Assembly: GCA_900074725.1 (NCBI GenBank)
Contig: LT598457.1
Coordinates: forward strand, 930,001 to 994,000
Reading direction: 5' to 3'
Source: Lachancea dasiensis
Taxonomy: Eukaryota; Ascomycota; Saccharomycetes; Saccharomycetales; Saccharomycetaceae
DNA: 64,000 nt
The notes below the pieces were generated by a model. That model worked only from the letters and a program-made list of their open reading frames with translations, did no database searches and was not told the DNA's origin. Positions 17,084-26,649 of the stretch are shown in pieces; position 1 is the stretch's first letter; each line of letters starts with the position of its first letter. Made by a program: the position numbers and the translations under genes.

Positions 17084-19240
17084 ATGTGCTCCTGGAAGAT
17101 CACCGGTAAGTTCAGATTTGGGCGAACCAAGGATGAGAAAGAGAAAGAACGAGAAAAGAGCAAAGAGAAGGAGAAAAATGGACTTTTCCATCACAAAAGC
17201 CACCGTAGCGAGTCTCCATACATGGAGCCACCAAGGGATTCCACAGATCGTAAGGAAACTATAGTACCGTCCACTTCGTCAATAGCACCTGTAAGGCTTT
17301 CCACAGATGTCAATAAGTACTCAGCAACCAATTCTTCCATCTCCACTGATGGAGACTCTCAGCGGACATCGAGCGAATTCAACCACGGCGCGGTGAACGG
17401 CAACGGATTCAATAACAGTGCGTCTGGGACTGAGAATGGATCTGGCTATGGGGCTGGTAGCGGCATCGAAACTGGTGCTGATGCTGGAAATGGAAGTTTT
17501 CTCGCCGAAACTGGAAGCGCACGAAACGCAGCGCTTAGTACAGAGCCGTCCTTTTCCGGAATAATGACTATTAAGGTTTATGGTGGTGAGGGTTTCAAGC
17601 TCCCTTTTCCCATTACTTCTAATGCGCAGATTTTGAAGAAACTACTGTACTCTGGTGTCATGAATTCATCTCCCGAAGATCCTAGTGCAGACGATCTTGT
17701 ATCCTCACTCGCGCAGCTGGAGTTGAGTGACAGCAGTGAAGAGGAGATGCTGATCAAAGGGGATCTGGCCTCGCGTTTTATTCCTGCCACTATTACGCTG
17801 CCGAGCTCTCCGGACCTCAACCCTCTTTTGTATTTTACAATTGAGTTCGACAATACAGTTGCAACTATCGATCCTGAGTCGGGAACATTTTCCAATCTAA
17901 GCTTCAGCAAGATATCCACCTTTGACGTCACACGAAAGTTGCCATTTTTAAAGATTGATGTCTTGGCCAGGATCCCATCAATCTTATTGCCGTCCAAGGC
18001 TTGGCAACTCTCGAACTCCTCCGATCCCTTGGTGAAAGACGTCTTGGATCGGATTAACAATAACCAAGACATACACTTAGACTCCTACAATCTTCCTTTG
18101 ACGCTAAATTTCGACTCGGCGAAATCTTTTCGTCTTTACAACCACCAATGGATTAGTCTAGAAAACGGGAACGGTAAACTTAACATCAGTGTGGATTACA
18201 AGCCTGCAACCAACCGTTCTCTCAGTATTGATGATTTTGATTTACTGAAAGTTATTGGCAAAGGCTCTTTTGGAAAGGTAATGCAGGTGCGAAAGAAAGA
18301 CACCAAAAAGATATATGCACTGAAAGCCATTCGCAAGTCGTATATCGTATCAAAGTCGGAGGTGGTACATACTCTGGCAGAGAGGACTGTGCTGGCGCGT
18401 GTTGACAATCCGTTTATTGTTCCTTTGAAATTTAGCTTTCAGTCGCCAGACAAATTATACATCGTCCTGGCGTTTATAAATGGAGGTGAACTTTTTTACC
18501 ACTTGCAAAGAGAAGGTCGATTCTCACTCTCGCGGGCAAGATTCTATACGGCTGAGTTGTTGTGTGCGCTGGAAACGCTGCACAGCCTCGACGTCATCTA
18601 TCGTGATTTGAAACCGGAGAATATACTGCTGGACCATCAGGGCCACATTGCGCTGTGCGATTTTGGGCTGTGCAAACTAAATATGAAGGGCCAAGACAAG
18701 ACTAGTACATTCTGCGGTACTCCTGAATATTTGGCTCCTGAACTTTTGCTGGGGCAAGGGTATTCAAAGGTCGTCGATTGGTGGACTCTTGGCGTGCTAT
18801 TATATGAGATGATGACTGGCTTACCGCCATATTATGACGAAGATGTCCCTAAGATGTACAAGAAAATCTTACAAGAGCCCCTCCGTTTTCCTGATGGCTT
18901 TGACAAAGACGCAAAGGATCTATTGATCGGTTTACTGAGCCGAGATCCCAAACGTCGTTTGGGTTTTAACGGCGCTGAGGAGATCAAGTCTCACCCGTTT
19001 TTCAGTCAACTGAACTGGAAAAGGCTGTGGATGAAGGGCTATATTCCACCTTACAAGCCTCCAGTTCTTGGGTCGCTAGACACTAGCAATTTTGATCAAG
19101 AGTTCACCAAAGAGTTGCCGGTCGACAGCGTCGTTAACGATTTTCTGAGTGAGAGTGTCCAACAGCAGTTTGGTGGATGGACTTACGTTGGGAGTGAACA
19201 GCTGGGTAGCTCCTTGGCTCCTAACAGGGGTGATAGATGA
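17084..19240 (+). CDS. YPK1/YPK2: AGC-family protein kinase Ypk (SGK homologue)
   Basis: Kinase downstream of TORC2 and the PDK1-type Pkh kinases; controls sphingolipid synthesis, membrane asymmetry and endocytosis. The 718-residue protein starts MCSWKITGKFRFG, like Ypk1, then has a Ser/Gly/Asn-rich region, a regulatory domain (about 160-370) and the kinase domain from DFDLLKVIGKGSFGKV (about 384) to about 640. YRDLKPEN, CDFGLCK and APELLLG are present. The activation-loop threonine lies in TSTFCGTPEY (about Thr542), and the hydrophobic motif FGGWTYVG places its threonine at about 700, the TORC2-type site. Slightly longer than the baker's-yeast proteins because of the low-complexity linker (GAGSGIETGADAG). 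Single ancestor of YPK1 (YKL126W) and YPK2 (YMR104C). Confidence 0.96.
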   Translation: MCSWKITGKFRFGRTKDEKEKEREKSKEKEKNGLFHHKSHRSESPYMEPPRDSTDRKETIVPSTSSIAPVRLSTDVNKYSATNSSISTDGDSQRTSSEFNHGAVNGNGFNNSASGTENGSGYGAGSGIETGADAGNGSFLAETGSARNAALSTEPSFSGIMTIKVYGGEGFKLPFPITSNAQILKKLLYSGVMNSSPEDPSADDLVSSLAQLELSDSSEEEMLIKGDLASRFIPATITLPSSPDLNPLLYFTIEFDNTVATIDPESGTFSNLSFSKISTFDVTRKLPFLKIDVLARIPSILLPSKAWQLSNSSDPLVKDVLDRINNNQDIHLDSYNLPLTLNFDSAKSFRLYNHQWISLENGNGKLNISVDYKPATNRSLSIDDFDLLKVIGKGSFGKVMQVRKKDTKKIYALKAIRKSYIVSKSEVVHTLAERTVLARVDNPFIVPLKFSFQSPDKLYIVLAFINGGELFYHLQREGRFSLSRARFYTAELLCALETLHSLDVIYRDLKPENILLDHQGHIALCDFGLCKLNMKGQDKTSTFCGTPEYLAPELLLGQGYSKVVDWWTLGVLLYEMMTGLPPYYDEDVPKMYKKILQEPLRFPDGFDKDAKDLLIGLLSRDPKRRLGFNGAEEIKSHPFFSQLNWKRLWMKGYIPPYKPPVLGSLDTSNFDQEFTKELPVDSVVNDFLSESVQQQFGGWTYVGSEQLGSSLAPNRGDR

Positions 19241-19438
19241 CTGAAAGCCATTGAAACTCAATCATGGTGGAGATGGCAGCTACTTGACTTTATATTGTCA
19301 TTATATACGCGGGATCATTTAGTTCCCCTTTGAAAACTTTTATATGGGTTACTTCATCTGGAGAATACCTCATCTCTCTCTTTATACAAGCAGGTTCAGC
19401 CACTGGTAGTGTACTCAGTGCTTACAGATAACGCTACC

Positions 19439-21342
19439 ATGATGGCCATCGAGCAGAGTTCGAAGCGAAATGCGGATGGCCAACTTGGCGTCCCCGTTGA
19501 AAGCAAAAAAAGGCGGGTTGAATTTGCCGACGAGGTGTTGGTCCACAGTGAAAATAACCAAGTCCAAACCAATGAAGAGTTTTCTGCGAAACTCTACCGT
19601 AACTTTGTGCTTAACGCTCTGGAGGATCTTGAAAGGGTATGTTAAAAAGTACAGGGCGATGTTTCTATGTGATCTCAGTCTACTAACTTTTGCAGAACGA
19701 TGCTTCCCAGGTAGAATCTCTAGCCGCACAACTGTCCCTTCCGCATACCAGCTCCGACCGGATATCCTCCGAGAATCTGTCGGGCCTGCTGCGAATTTTA
19801 TCGCACAATGTCAGCAGACTGGATACGCACCTGTGCACATCTTTGATCCAGTCCATCATCAACTTTGAGAAGTGGTGGGAACTTCCTGCCGCAACTCTAA
19901 GTACGTATATATTCTTCATTAAAATCCTCTGCTCCAGCTTGCCGAAGTGGTGGCAGGATGTGTCGCTACCGCTGATCGCCAATTTCAATTTGCCGATCGA
20001 GAAGACAACATCGCATCATCAAATGCTCAAATATTTCCTCCGCACAATACCCACCTCTACGGGTTTCATCGACTCGTACCTCGCCAGATTCTTCCCGAAC
20101 AAAAACGATTCCAAGAAAAATTTGGTAAACTACATGTCTAATGTTCTGAAATTGACAGACTACTGCCATGAACTTAGGTTCCAGGCATGGTCCTTGGTCA
20201 TCGAAAAGGTAATTTCCATCGACGTTGAGTTGCAAAACGAACTTGATGAGTTGGACGATGACCTAGAGAATGACATTGATGACGAGATCGAGGATGACGC
20301 CCACACGGATATGGAAGAAGAGGACCAAATTCTTGATCATACCAATGACGACAGCTCTCAAAGTGAGTCCGCCGATGAGGATCTCTTGGACGGCCAAGAG
20401 GAGTACAATGTGGTCGTGTCGCAAAACATAAAACAACTGTCTTCCAAATTAGACGCAATTCTTTCCCTCATAACTAAAAGATTATCACAATCCCTGACTG
20501 CAGAGAGTATAGAGAATGGAGACGGTGTCAGCATCTTCAATACCTTGATCAGTCTTTTCAAGTCTCATATTCTCCCCACTTACTACACTCGTTCAATTCA
20601 GTACATTTTGTTCCATGTCTCGCAGCAGCAATTGGAACTCATGGACGCCTTTTTAGTCACTCTCATTGATATTGCATTTTCACCTAATGAGATGATTGAA
20701 AAGAGAATTAAATCGTTGCAATACATCGGGTCGTTTATTGCTCGTGCTAAGAAGCTCTCGAATACTCAAATCATTTTCGTTGCGAGCTACTTGACATCGT
20801 GGCTCAACCGTTATGTTTTGGAGAGGGAAGAAGAGGTCAATCAGCCAGGAGGTGTGGAAAGATTCAAGCATTTCTACGCTGCTTTCCAAGCATTATGCTA
20901 CGTTTTCTGCTTCAGACATGCCACTTTCAGAGATGGTGACTCTTGGGAATGTGAGATAGACAAGTTTTTTCAGAGGATGATTCTTTCAAAGTTTAATCCG
21001 TTAAAATATTGCAACGAAAATGTTATGATGATGTTTGCGCGTATATCTCAGCATGAGGGCGTTGCTTATTGTTTTGGCGTGATTGAAAACAACAACAACG
21101 AGAGATTGAAGGGTATAATGGGTAAGTCTGACAGCCAGAACACAACTGGAAATGTGAGCAGCTGGTCTCTGGCTACACGTCAGCAGTTCATAGACCTCCA
21201 AAGCTACTTTCCATATGATCCACTATTCCTTCATAATTTCAAAAGAATGATGAAGGACTATTACATAGAGTGGAGCGATGTGAGTCGCGATTATGAAAGC
21301 GACGAAAGCGACGAACTCGAAGAGATAAATAGGGAAATTTAG
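19439..21342 (+). CDS. RRN3: RNA polymerase I initiation factor Rrn3 (two exons: 19439-19636 and 19696-21342)
   Basis: Binds RNA polymerase I and recruits it to the rDNA promoter through core factor; homologue of TIF-IA. The N-terminal frame (MMAIEQSSKR..., ending ALEDLER) and the main frame (beginning NDASQVESL) are joined in phase by removing 59 nt with yeast splice signals, giving 614 residues, close to the usual 627. Very conserved parts include FEKWWELP, KILCSSLPKWWQDV, FFPNKNDSKKNLVNY, an acidic loop (ELDELDDDLENDID), YYTRSIQYILFHVSQQQLE and ERFKHFYAAFQALCY. Start is the double ATG at 19439, as in baker's yeast. The S. cerevisiae gene (YKL125W), as I recall it, has no intron. Confidence 0.95.
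19637..19695 (+). other. Spliceosomal intron in RRN3 (59 nt, phase 0)
   Basis: 5' splice site GTATGT at 19637-19642, branch sequence TACTAAC at 19681-19687, and 3' splice site TGCAG ending at 19695. Only about 9 nt separate the branch adenosine from the 3' AG, a spacing seen in non-Saccharomyces relatives. Without splicing, the first frame stops within the intron. Splicing restores ALEDLER-NDASQ, which aligns in phase with the S. cerevisiae protein. Confidence 0.93.
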
Positions 21343-21549
21343 GTAACAAAATGCATTAATTATCATTTTAGAATTCTACGCGAGAGGGTAAGACTGCTCG
21401 CTGAAAGCAATACATTTGGGAGGATATACTTCTGTAGTCAAATATGTAACTCCTCACAAATCCTTTAGCTACCCAGAACCTTCGATTACCAACGATTTAC
21501 TAAATTACCTTGGAACTAACCATAACTCGCGGAAAACTTTGCTGCCCCA

Positions 21550-23232
21550 TCAGGTCCTGTCCTGTAGTGTGGGCCCATGCTCCATCCTATGCGACATACC
21601 CGTGTTATCGTCAGATGTCGTGAGAAGAGCCCTGTCATTATCCACATTTGGTGTCTCCGCAGTTGCAGACTCTGTAATCGAATCGGTTGCGCTTTGTGGT
21701 TGGTTTGATGTGGTTCCTTCTCCGATTGTCGCTCCTGCAACCTGACCAGCAGATGAAGAAACTTCCTGGCACCAGTAGCGATGATAATTCCAAGAGTGCA
21801 GCTGGCACTCGCGTGAGCAGTACTTCGTTTTTTTACATCTCCGGCATTTTGCAAATCTCTTGGGAAAGTCTTCCCATTTGCCGCAAGCAAAATTCGCACA
21901 TTGCCTGACTCCTGTGTTTTCGTTTTTTCTGCAGGAGTTGCGCATAATCACTGAACTCCAGTAAGTCATGTCCTTCTCATTTTCTTTTTTAACCGTGAAA
22001 CGCTCTACCAGAGGAAAAAGATTCAAAGTGGGAGCATGTTTTATGTGCTGAAATGATTGGTCGTCCAAAATTTTAGGATAGGTCGCGTAATTCCACTTGT
22101 GCTCGAATTCTTGTTTCAAATGGTACATTTCGGATCTTTTATCTATACCGTGGCGATTTTGGTTACAATTCTTGGGCGCTGAATTTGCTGAATGGAAAGT
22201 GATGACCTGGCCAAGTTTTTTACAATGTGACTGCATGTCAATGAGCAGTGGATCAGTGAAGTCAATTGGGGTCTCGTCAGTATTGACGTTAGAAGGCGGC
22301 TTCAACTCCGGCATTTTTTCATTCTTGGAAGAAATCTCAAGACCAGAGATGCCAAAAGCTGGTTCATATCTTTTCTCTGCAATGGACAAGGCGCCTCGTA
22401 AGGAAAGAGTTTTCACCAGCTGAACGTTTTGTAAATGTGGCTTCAGGTGGGTGTACTTCGAGATGAAAGCCAATAATTGTAGAGACCAAATTACGTCGTC
22501 CGCTTTGGGCACAATCTTGCCCCAGAAAAATGTCCTCGGTATCGGTACAGCAATATTTTCGTAAGTATCACACTCTTTACCGCTCTCTAAATTATTCATT
22601 GTGGACTCCCATAATTCACTAAAGCTTGTATTGAGTTGCATAATTTCTGGGGTAGCCAAACGCTTGTACCTAAGGAGTATCCCCTCCAAATCTATTTCTG
22701 AGGATAAATCACAATCTTGATCAAACTGTGAGTTTTTAAAGTCAAAACGAAGTGGTTTGTCCTTAATAAAATCGTGCCCTTTCTCTATAAGCAGGTAATT
22801 ATCTAGAACGGTTGCTAGTATTGGGATCACCCCTGAGGAGACGACCTGTTTGCGAATTTGTTCTGTACCTCTCGTCCCTGTTAATACAAGACACTGAAAT
22901 GCAAGCGTCCATTTCCACGCAATCATTGCCAGCTTTCTTTCCCTCTCCACTTGTTGCACAATATTTAAGTCGTTCTTTATCTCCAGTGCTGGCCACTCGT
23001 CCAGCGAAACATGGCAATCGTGTAGGATAGAAACCAACCTTATTAGAGCACCATCAGTAGCCAAAGTTTCCCGCACTTTGGCAGAGTTGGACGTAAGGTA
23101 CGTCAAATGATTAAGCGAATTTATCAGAGGAATTTCTGAAGTGCAATTCAAACCCCTCCGATCATAGACAGTAGACGTTATAGTAACACTAGACCTATTC
23201 AAAGAAATGCAACGATGATTTGAGTCTCGCAT
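21550..23232 (-). CDS. MUB1: MYND-finger protein Mub1, partner of the Ubr2 ubiquitin ligase
   Basis: Adaptor of the Ubr2-Rad6 ubiquitin ligase, which turns over Rpn4 and the kinetochore protein Dsn1. The ATG at 23232 gives MRDSNHR..., the same start as baker's-yeast Mub1, and a protein of about 560 residues. An in-frame ATG at 23337 would add 35 residues and is less likely. The N-terminal half contains the conserved TSTVYDRRGL, INSLNHLTYLTSNS and LTGTRGTEQIRK segments (armadillo-like). The MYND zinc finger (about 440-488) has CANFACGKW, CRRCKKTKYCSREC and HRYWCQE. The tail is Thr/Ser-rich. Convergent with RRN3, divergent from VPH2. Confidence 0.94.
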   Translation of the reverse strand: MRDSNHRCISLNRSSVTITSTVYDRRGLNCTSEIPLINSLNHLTYLTSNSAKVRETLATDGALIRLVSILHDCHVSLDEWPALEIKNDLNIVQQVERERKLAMIAWKWTLAFQCLVLTGTRGTEQIRKQVVSSGVIPILATVLDNYLLIEKGHDFIKDKPLRFDFKNSQFDQDCDLSSEIDLEGILLRYKRLATPEIMQLNTSFSELWESTMNNLESGKECDTYENIAVPIPRTFFWGKIVPKADDVIWSLQLLAFISKYTHLKPHLQNVQLVKTLSLRGALSIAEKRYEPAFGISGLEISSKNEKMPELKPPSNVNTDETPIDFTDPLLIDMQSHCKKLGQVITFHSANSAPKNCNQNRHGIDKRSEMYHLKQEFEHKWNYATYPKILDDQSFQHIKHAPTLNLFPLVERFTVKKENEKDMTYWSSVIMRNSCRKNENTGVRQCANFACGKWEDFPKRFAKCRRCKKTKYCSRECQLHSWNYHRYWCQEVSSSAGQVAGATIGEGTTSNQPQSATDSITESATAETPNVDNDRALLTTSDDNTGMSHRMEHGPTLQDRT

Positions 23233-23437
23233 ATTGACCAAAGCCTTGCAACTGCCTCTTGCCTCACTTTTCCTTGTTTTGCCACTTTTCAGTGTCTTAT
23301 TTTGATTAAGTGATGAGTTTGAACGTAAGATGACCATATAAAGAATAGAGATAAATGAATTCTCTGAGGCTATAGAATGTCCCACATTTGGAGGGGGATA
23401 CACTCAAAGGTAGATAGGCCCTATAAGTGGTCACAGG

Positions 23438-24043
23438 ATGTTTGATATTAAGTTGAATGAGCAATTGATTGCATTTCTAAAGCCTCTAGCCAGCCAAGAT
23501 CATGAAATCGAAACGTTTTTGAGGAAGGGCAGTATACCCATACGAAACCTGTTAGAGATTCGCCGGCAAAAACCTGAAAGCACAAAGTTAGCCGGCCTTC
23601 TAAGAAACTTAGACTTTTCATTTAAGGTCAAGCCCTCAAAGGGATCTAGTTACACTCCTGAGTTTAAAAAACAGCTCGAGCGTCTGCGATTGGAACAGGA
23701 CGAAAAAGATTATCAGGAAATGGTGAGGAGGGATGCTATTGGCGTGTTACATGACGAAGAGAACCTGACGCCGGCCCAAATGAGTAAACAAGTAAAGGAG
23801 CAGATCACGACCGTGTTCAATATACTCGTGTCCGTGGTGTCGGTTGTTTTTGCCGCCTGGTATTGGTCGGGTTCTTCAGCGGGAATGAAGCCACACAATA
23901 GAATATTTTTATGTTTGTTCAGTGGAATTCTCGTCCTGGTTGCGGAAGTTGTGGTGTATAATAGCTATCTGCAAAAAATCGAGGAAGCACGGCGCCGAGA
24001 AAGAAGCAAGGTCGAGAAAAAGACAGTTGTTAAAAACTTGTAA
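23438..24043 (+). CDS. VPH2: V-ATPase assembly factor Vph2 (Vma12)
   Basis: ER membrane protein that, with Vma21 and Vma22, assembles the Vo sector of the vacuolar proton pump. 201 residues. Two hydrophobic spans lie near the C-terminus (about 126-143 and 156-177), joined by a short lumenal loop, and the cytosolic C-terminal tail is basic (RRRERSKVEKKT). Conserved stretches are LTPAQMSKQVKEQITTVFN and GILVLVAEVVVYNSYL. Family length is about 215. It starts 205 bp from the MUB1 start and ends 20 bp before the convergent SRT1 end. Confidence 0.95.
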   Translation: MFDIKLNEQLIAFLKPLASQDHEIETFLRKGSIPIRNLLEIRRQKPESTKLAGLLRNLDFSFKVKPSKGSSYTPEFKKQLERLRLEQDEKDYQEMVRRDAIGVLHDEENLTPAQMSKQVKEQITTVFNILVSVVSVVFAAWYWSGSSAGMKPHNRIFLCLFSGILVLVAEVVVYNSYLQKIEEARRRERSKVEKKTVVKNL

Positions 24044-24063
24044 ATCCAAGCAGGGTGTGAGAT

Positions 24064-25206
24064 TCAGCCCTTGAGTGCTACTGATACTGTCTTTGGGGGT
24101 TCAGGTAAATCGTCATAGCGAACAATTTTCCGTTTAGATGGAACTAGGCCTCTTTTGAGAGCTCTCCAAGCTCTGGAGCTGAGTGATATATCGGCTAATT
24201 CACGGCGCTGTAGACTCGCGAAGAAACTCCATCTCAGTAATATGGTGAAGAACTCCAGGAATCCAAATTTCGGCCACAACGTGTCGGTGAACTCAACCAC
24301 CCCATTTTGGTGTATTTGCCACAGCATAAAATCCGAAAGACGAGTGTGTCCACTAGTCCTAATTAATAAGTCACACTTGCTAGATGCTTCTCCAAAAAAC
24401 AAATGTTGGTTGAAGGTGTGAACTGTCGTGTCTCCAGATGACTTGCCATGGTATTTGCAGCTTTCCGCGGAGTTGTAGACAGCATGGTATATTTCATTTC
24501 TGGACGTGTAGGGGAAACACACGTAAAGTAGCATAGATTCGCCTCTGTTAGTCAATCTCTCAATATAAGAGATCTTCTCATTGAGCGATTTCGAGATCAT
24601 GGATCTTTCACCAACGACATGAATGCGAAGCCCGTAAAACTTGTTTTCACGGTTCTGTGCCATACGAGCGACCTCGTCGAGCTTTTCTGTCATCATGTTA
24701 ATCAGTATCTCAACTTCCTCGCGAGGTCTGTTGAAGTTTTCAATAGAAAACGCAAAAGTGGAGACAGTGTTGATGCCCAGCTGTTTGCACGCGCTCAATA
24801 CGTTCAATAGAGTTAAAGCACCGGCTTCATGGCCAGATTGTTTATCCACGCCTAAGTATTGTGCGAAACGCCTGTTGCCGTCCATTATAAAGGATATATG
24901 CTGGGGCAAAGGACCAACCCGTAAGATGCAGATGAGGCCGCTCCGAATCTGAATTGTAATCCAGTGAACGAAAGCCAGATTTAAAAAACACGACCAAACC
25001 CACAGCTTCAATCTATATAGGTATTTCTTTATGTCAGAAAAGCTCCACCAATTGGGGAGTTCGGGTTTACTTAAATTCAATCGCTTCTGTACTTGCTTCG
25101 TCTCCTTCTCCACCACCTCCTCGCTTGTTAGGATACAGTCAGTCCCTGTCATTGTGGCTGATGGTTTGAGCCTCTCCGATATCCAATTAGCCTTTGCTTC
25201 TTTCAT
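24064..25206 (-). CDS. SRT1: cis-Prenyltransferase (dehydrodolichyl diphosphate synthase, Srt1 type)
   Basis: Elongates farnesyl diphosphate with isopentenyl units to long dolichol-type polyprenols used in glycosylation; Srt1 is associated with lipid droplets and makes longer chains. 380 residues. A hydrophobic N-terminal segment (about 65-95) precedes the catalytic domain, which starts with the signature HISFIMDGNRRFAQ (Asp about 109). Further motifs are FAFSIENFNRP, FPYTSRNEI and the C-terminal LLIRTSGHTRLSDFMLWQ. The N-terminus is longer than in S. cerevisiae (343 aa). RER2 is the related housekeeping enzyme; synteny (YMR101C next to MUB1 and DGR2) selects SRT1. Confidence 0.9.
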   Translation of the reverse strand: MKEAKANWISERLKPSATMTGTDCILTSEEVVEKETKQVQKRLNLSKPELPNWWSFSDIKKYLYRLKLWVWSCFLNLAFVHWITIQIRSGLICILRVGPLPQHISFIMDGNRRFAQYLGVDKQSGHEAGALTLLNVLSACKQLGINTVSTFAFSIENFNRPREEVEILINMMTEKLDEVARMAQNRENKFYGLRIHVVGERSMISKSLNEKISYIERLTNRGESMLLYVCFPYTSRNEIYHAVYNSAESCKYHGKSSGDTTVHTFNQHLFFGEASSKCDLLIRTSGHTRLSDFMLWQIHQNGVVEFTDTLWPKFGFLEFFTILLRWSFFASLQRRELADISLSSRAWRALKRGLVPSKRKIVRYDDLPEPPKTVSVALKG

Positions 25207-25671
25207 AAAGCAGTGTGGTGTTTGTGTTTGGCGTTGAGTGGAATAGCCGCTGACATTTCTATCAGCAGTACTATAGTGTCATCATGTACGTGTTGTCATT
25301 ATCGAAGTTCATGGCCTTCACCTTTTATGAAGATGCTCATTCAACCTTGCAATGCGGGAATCCCGCCAGTGGTAGCACTTTGCTGGTTTACAAATGGACG
25401 GCTAGTCGAGAACCTCGGCTATCAAAGTCAAAAATGGTGACTATGAGAAGTAAATATGGATTTGTTCTGCCAGAGTGATCATAGTTTGTACGCACATTTA
25501 GTACCAAACAATCTGCATCTTGACTTTTCTTCGTAGGCATTCGAGTCTGGGTTCTTCCGCTATCAATTTTTCGGCCCATTGTGGCGTGAACAGGTTCAAC
25601 AATACCAGAGCGTAAACCACTCTACAAGAATCCCTACTCCACCGGACAGGCTATTCATTATCAATGCAGAA
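25207..25671. other. Intergenic: SRT1 promoter side and OAC1 3' side
   Basis: About 465 bp between two minus-strand genes. It contains an ATG-initiated 64-codon plus-strand ORF (25284-25478, listed separately). No RNA gene or known binding-site cluster was seen. Confidence 0.5.
25284..25478 (+). CDS. Candidate small ORF (64 codons) divergent from SRT1
   Basis: ATG-initiated ORF starting 77 bp from the SRT1 start on the opposite strand. The product (starting MYVLSLSKFMAF, ending YGFVLPE) has a mixed, protein-like composition and ordinary codons (many TTG, GCC, ACC and GAA), but I recognise no family and there is no second line of evidence. It may be a chance ORF in the SRT1 promoter. Confidence 0.2.
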   Translation: MYVLSLSKFMAFTFYEDAHSTLQCGNPASGSTLLVYKWTASREPRLSKSKMVTMRSKYGFVLPE

Positions 25672-26649
25672 CTAAGAGCTCAATACTTTGCTTTCCACGG
25701 CGTAAACCAGTTTCATTGTTTGTTCCATGAATGTCAAACAAAGTACGGTATGCGGGGCGATTCTAAATATTTGAGCCTCAAAACCCTTGTATAGAGCACC
25801 TATACCTTCGATGCGGACTGTTTTGATGAAACAATCTAGGGGTCCCTTATACAGGTTGCCCTTTTGATTGTAAACTCTTGTCAAAATCACATCCCATGGG
25901 TTCATGACCACGCCAACCCCAAGACCGGAGATTGTACTGGCCACAAGATGCAGCCCCGTGCCCTCTTTCATCATATTGTTCCTGAGCAGAAATCCTTTAG
26001 CCGTGTTATAGATTGGTAGCTGCACGGAAGAACCCGCACCCGTTCTTAAAATGGCGGCATCAACACCGCGGAATAGACCTTTTATACCTTCAGCGCGGTA
26101 AATGGTAGATAGACCATTTGCAATTGAAGTGTAGTGAGTTTGCTGGCCGACCTTCACTGCACTGGAATACGATTGCATACGAGTCTTAATCAAAAATAAT
26201 GGTGACCCCATAATGGCACCGATAATACCGGATGTAGCGCCCGAGGCTACATTGACTGCCACATTCTGAACCTTATGTGGATCCAATGCTGGATAGAATG
26301 TTCGGTTCAGTAGCGCCCTTATAGGCTCATAGAATCCTAGCCTAGACCCATTTAGACCAATCTGGTAAATGTATGCACACGACAACCCCTTCTGCAGGCC
26401 GCGCACTCCCTCATTTTTGAAAATCACACCTAGCGCCTGCACAGGGTTCTTATAGATTTTCTGGCCATGTGTGGTCATTTCACCCTGCAGTTGCATTCTT
26501 GTCTTCACCAACTCAATTGGATTTGTAACGGTGACCGCAATACACGCCGCCAACCCACCAGCCATGAAGGATCCGGCCTTGGACACTTTTTGAGCAGCTG
26601 GCTTATCAGCATTGGCAGGCTCCTTAGAAGCCTGGATTTCTCTTGACAT
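25672..26649 (-). CDS. OAC1: Mitochondrial oxaloacetate/sulfate/isopropylmalate carrier
   Basis: Inner-membrane carrier; Oac1 takes up oxaloacetate and sulfate and exports alpha-isopropylmalate for leucine synthesis. The ATG at 26649 gives 325 residues (324 in baker's yeast); the frame runs further up but without an ATG. Three mitochondrial-carrier repeats are visible with signature starts PIELVKTRM, PLFLIKTRM and PWDVILTRV. Also conserved are the N-terminal GSFMAGGLAACIAVTVTNP and the C-terminal FRIAPHTVLCLTFMEQ. An exact CCGG-N2-CCGG site upstream (26794-26803) suggests control by Leu3. Confidence 0.96.
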   Translation of the reverse strand: MSREIQASKEPANADKPAAQKVSKAGSFMAGGLAACIAVTVTNPIELVKTRMQLQGEMTTHGQKIYKNPVQALGVIFKNEGVRGLQKGLSCAYIYQIGLNGSRLGFYEPIRALLNRTFYPALDPHKVQNVAVNVASGATSGIIGAIMGSPLFLIKTRMQSYSSAVKVGQQTHYTSIANGLSTIYRAEGIKGLFRGVDAAILRTGAGSSVQLPIYNTAKGFLLRNNMMKEGTGLHLVASTISGLGVGVVMNPWDVILTRVYNQKGNLYKGPLDCFIKTVRIEGIGALYKGFEAQIFRIAPHTVLCLTFMEQTMKLVYAVESKVLSS

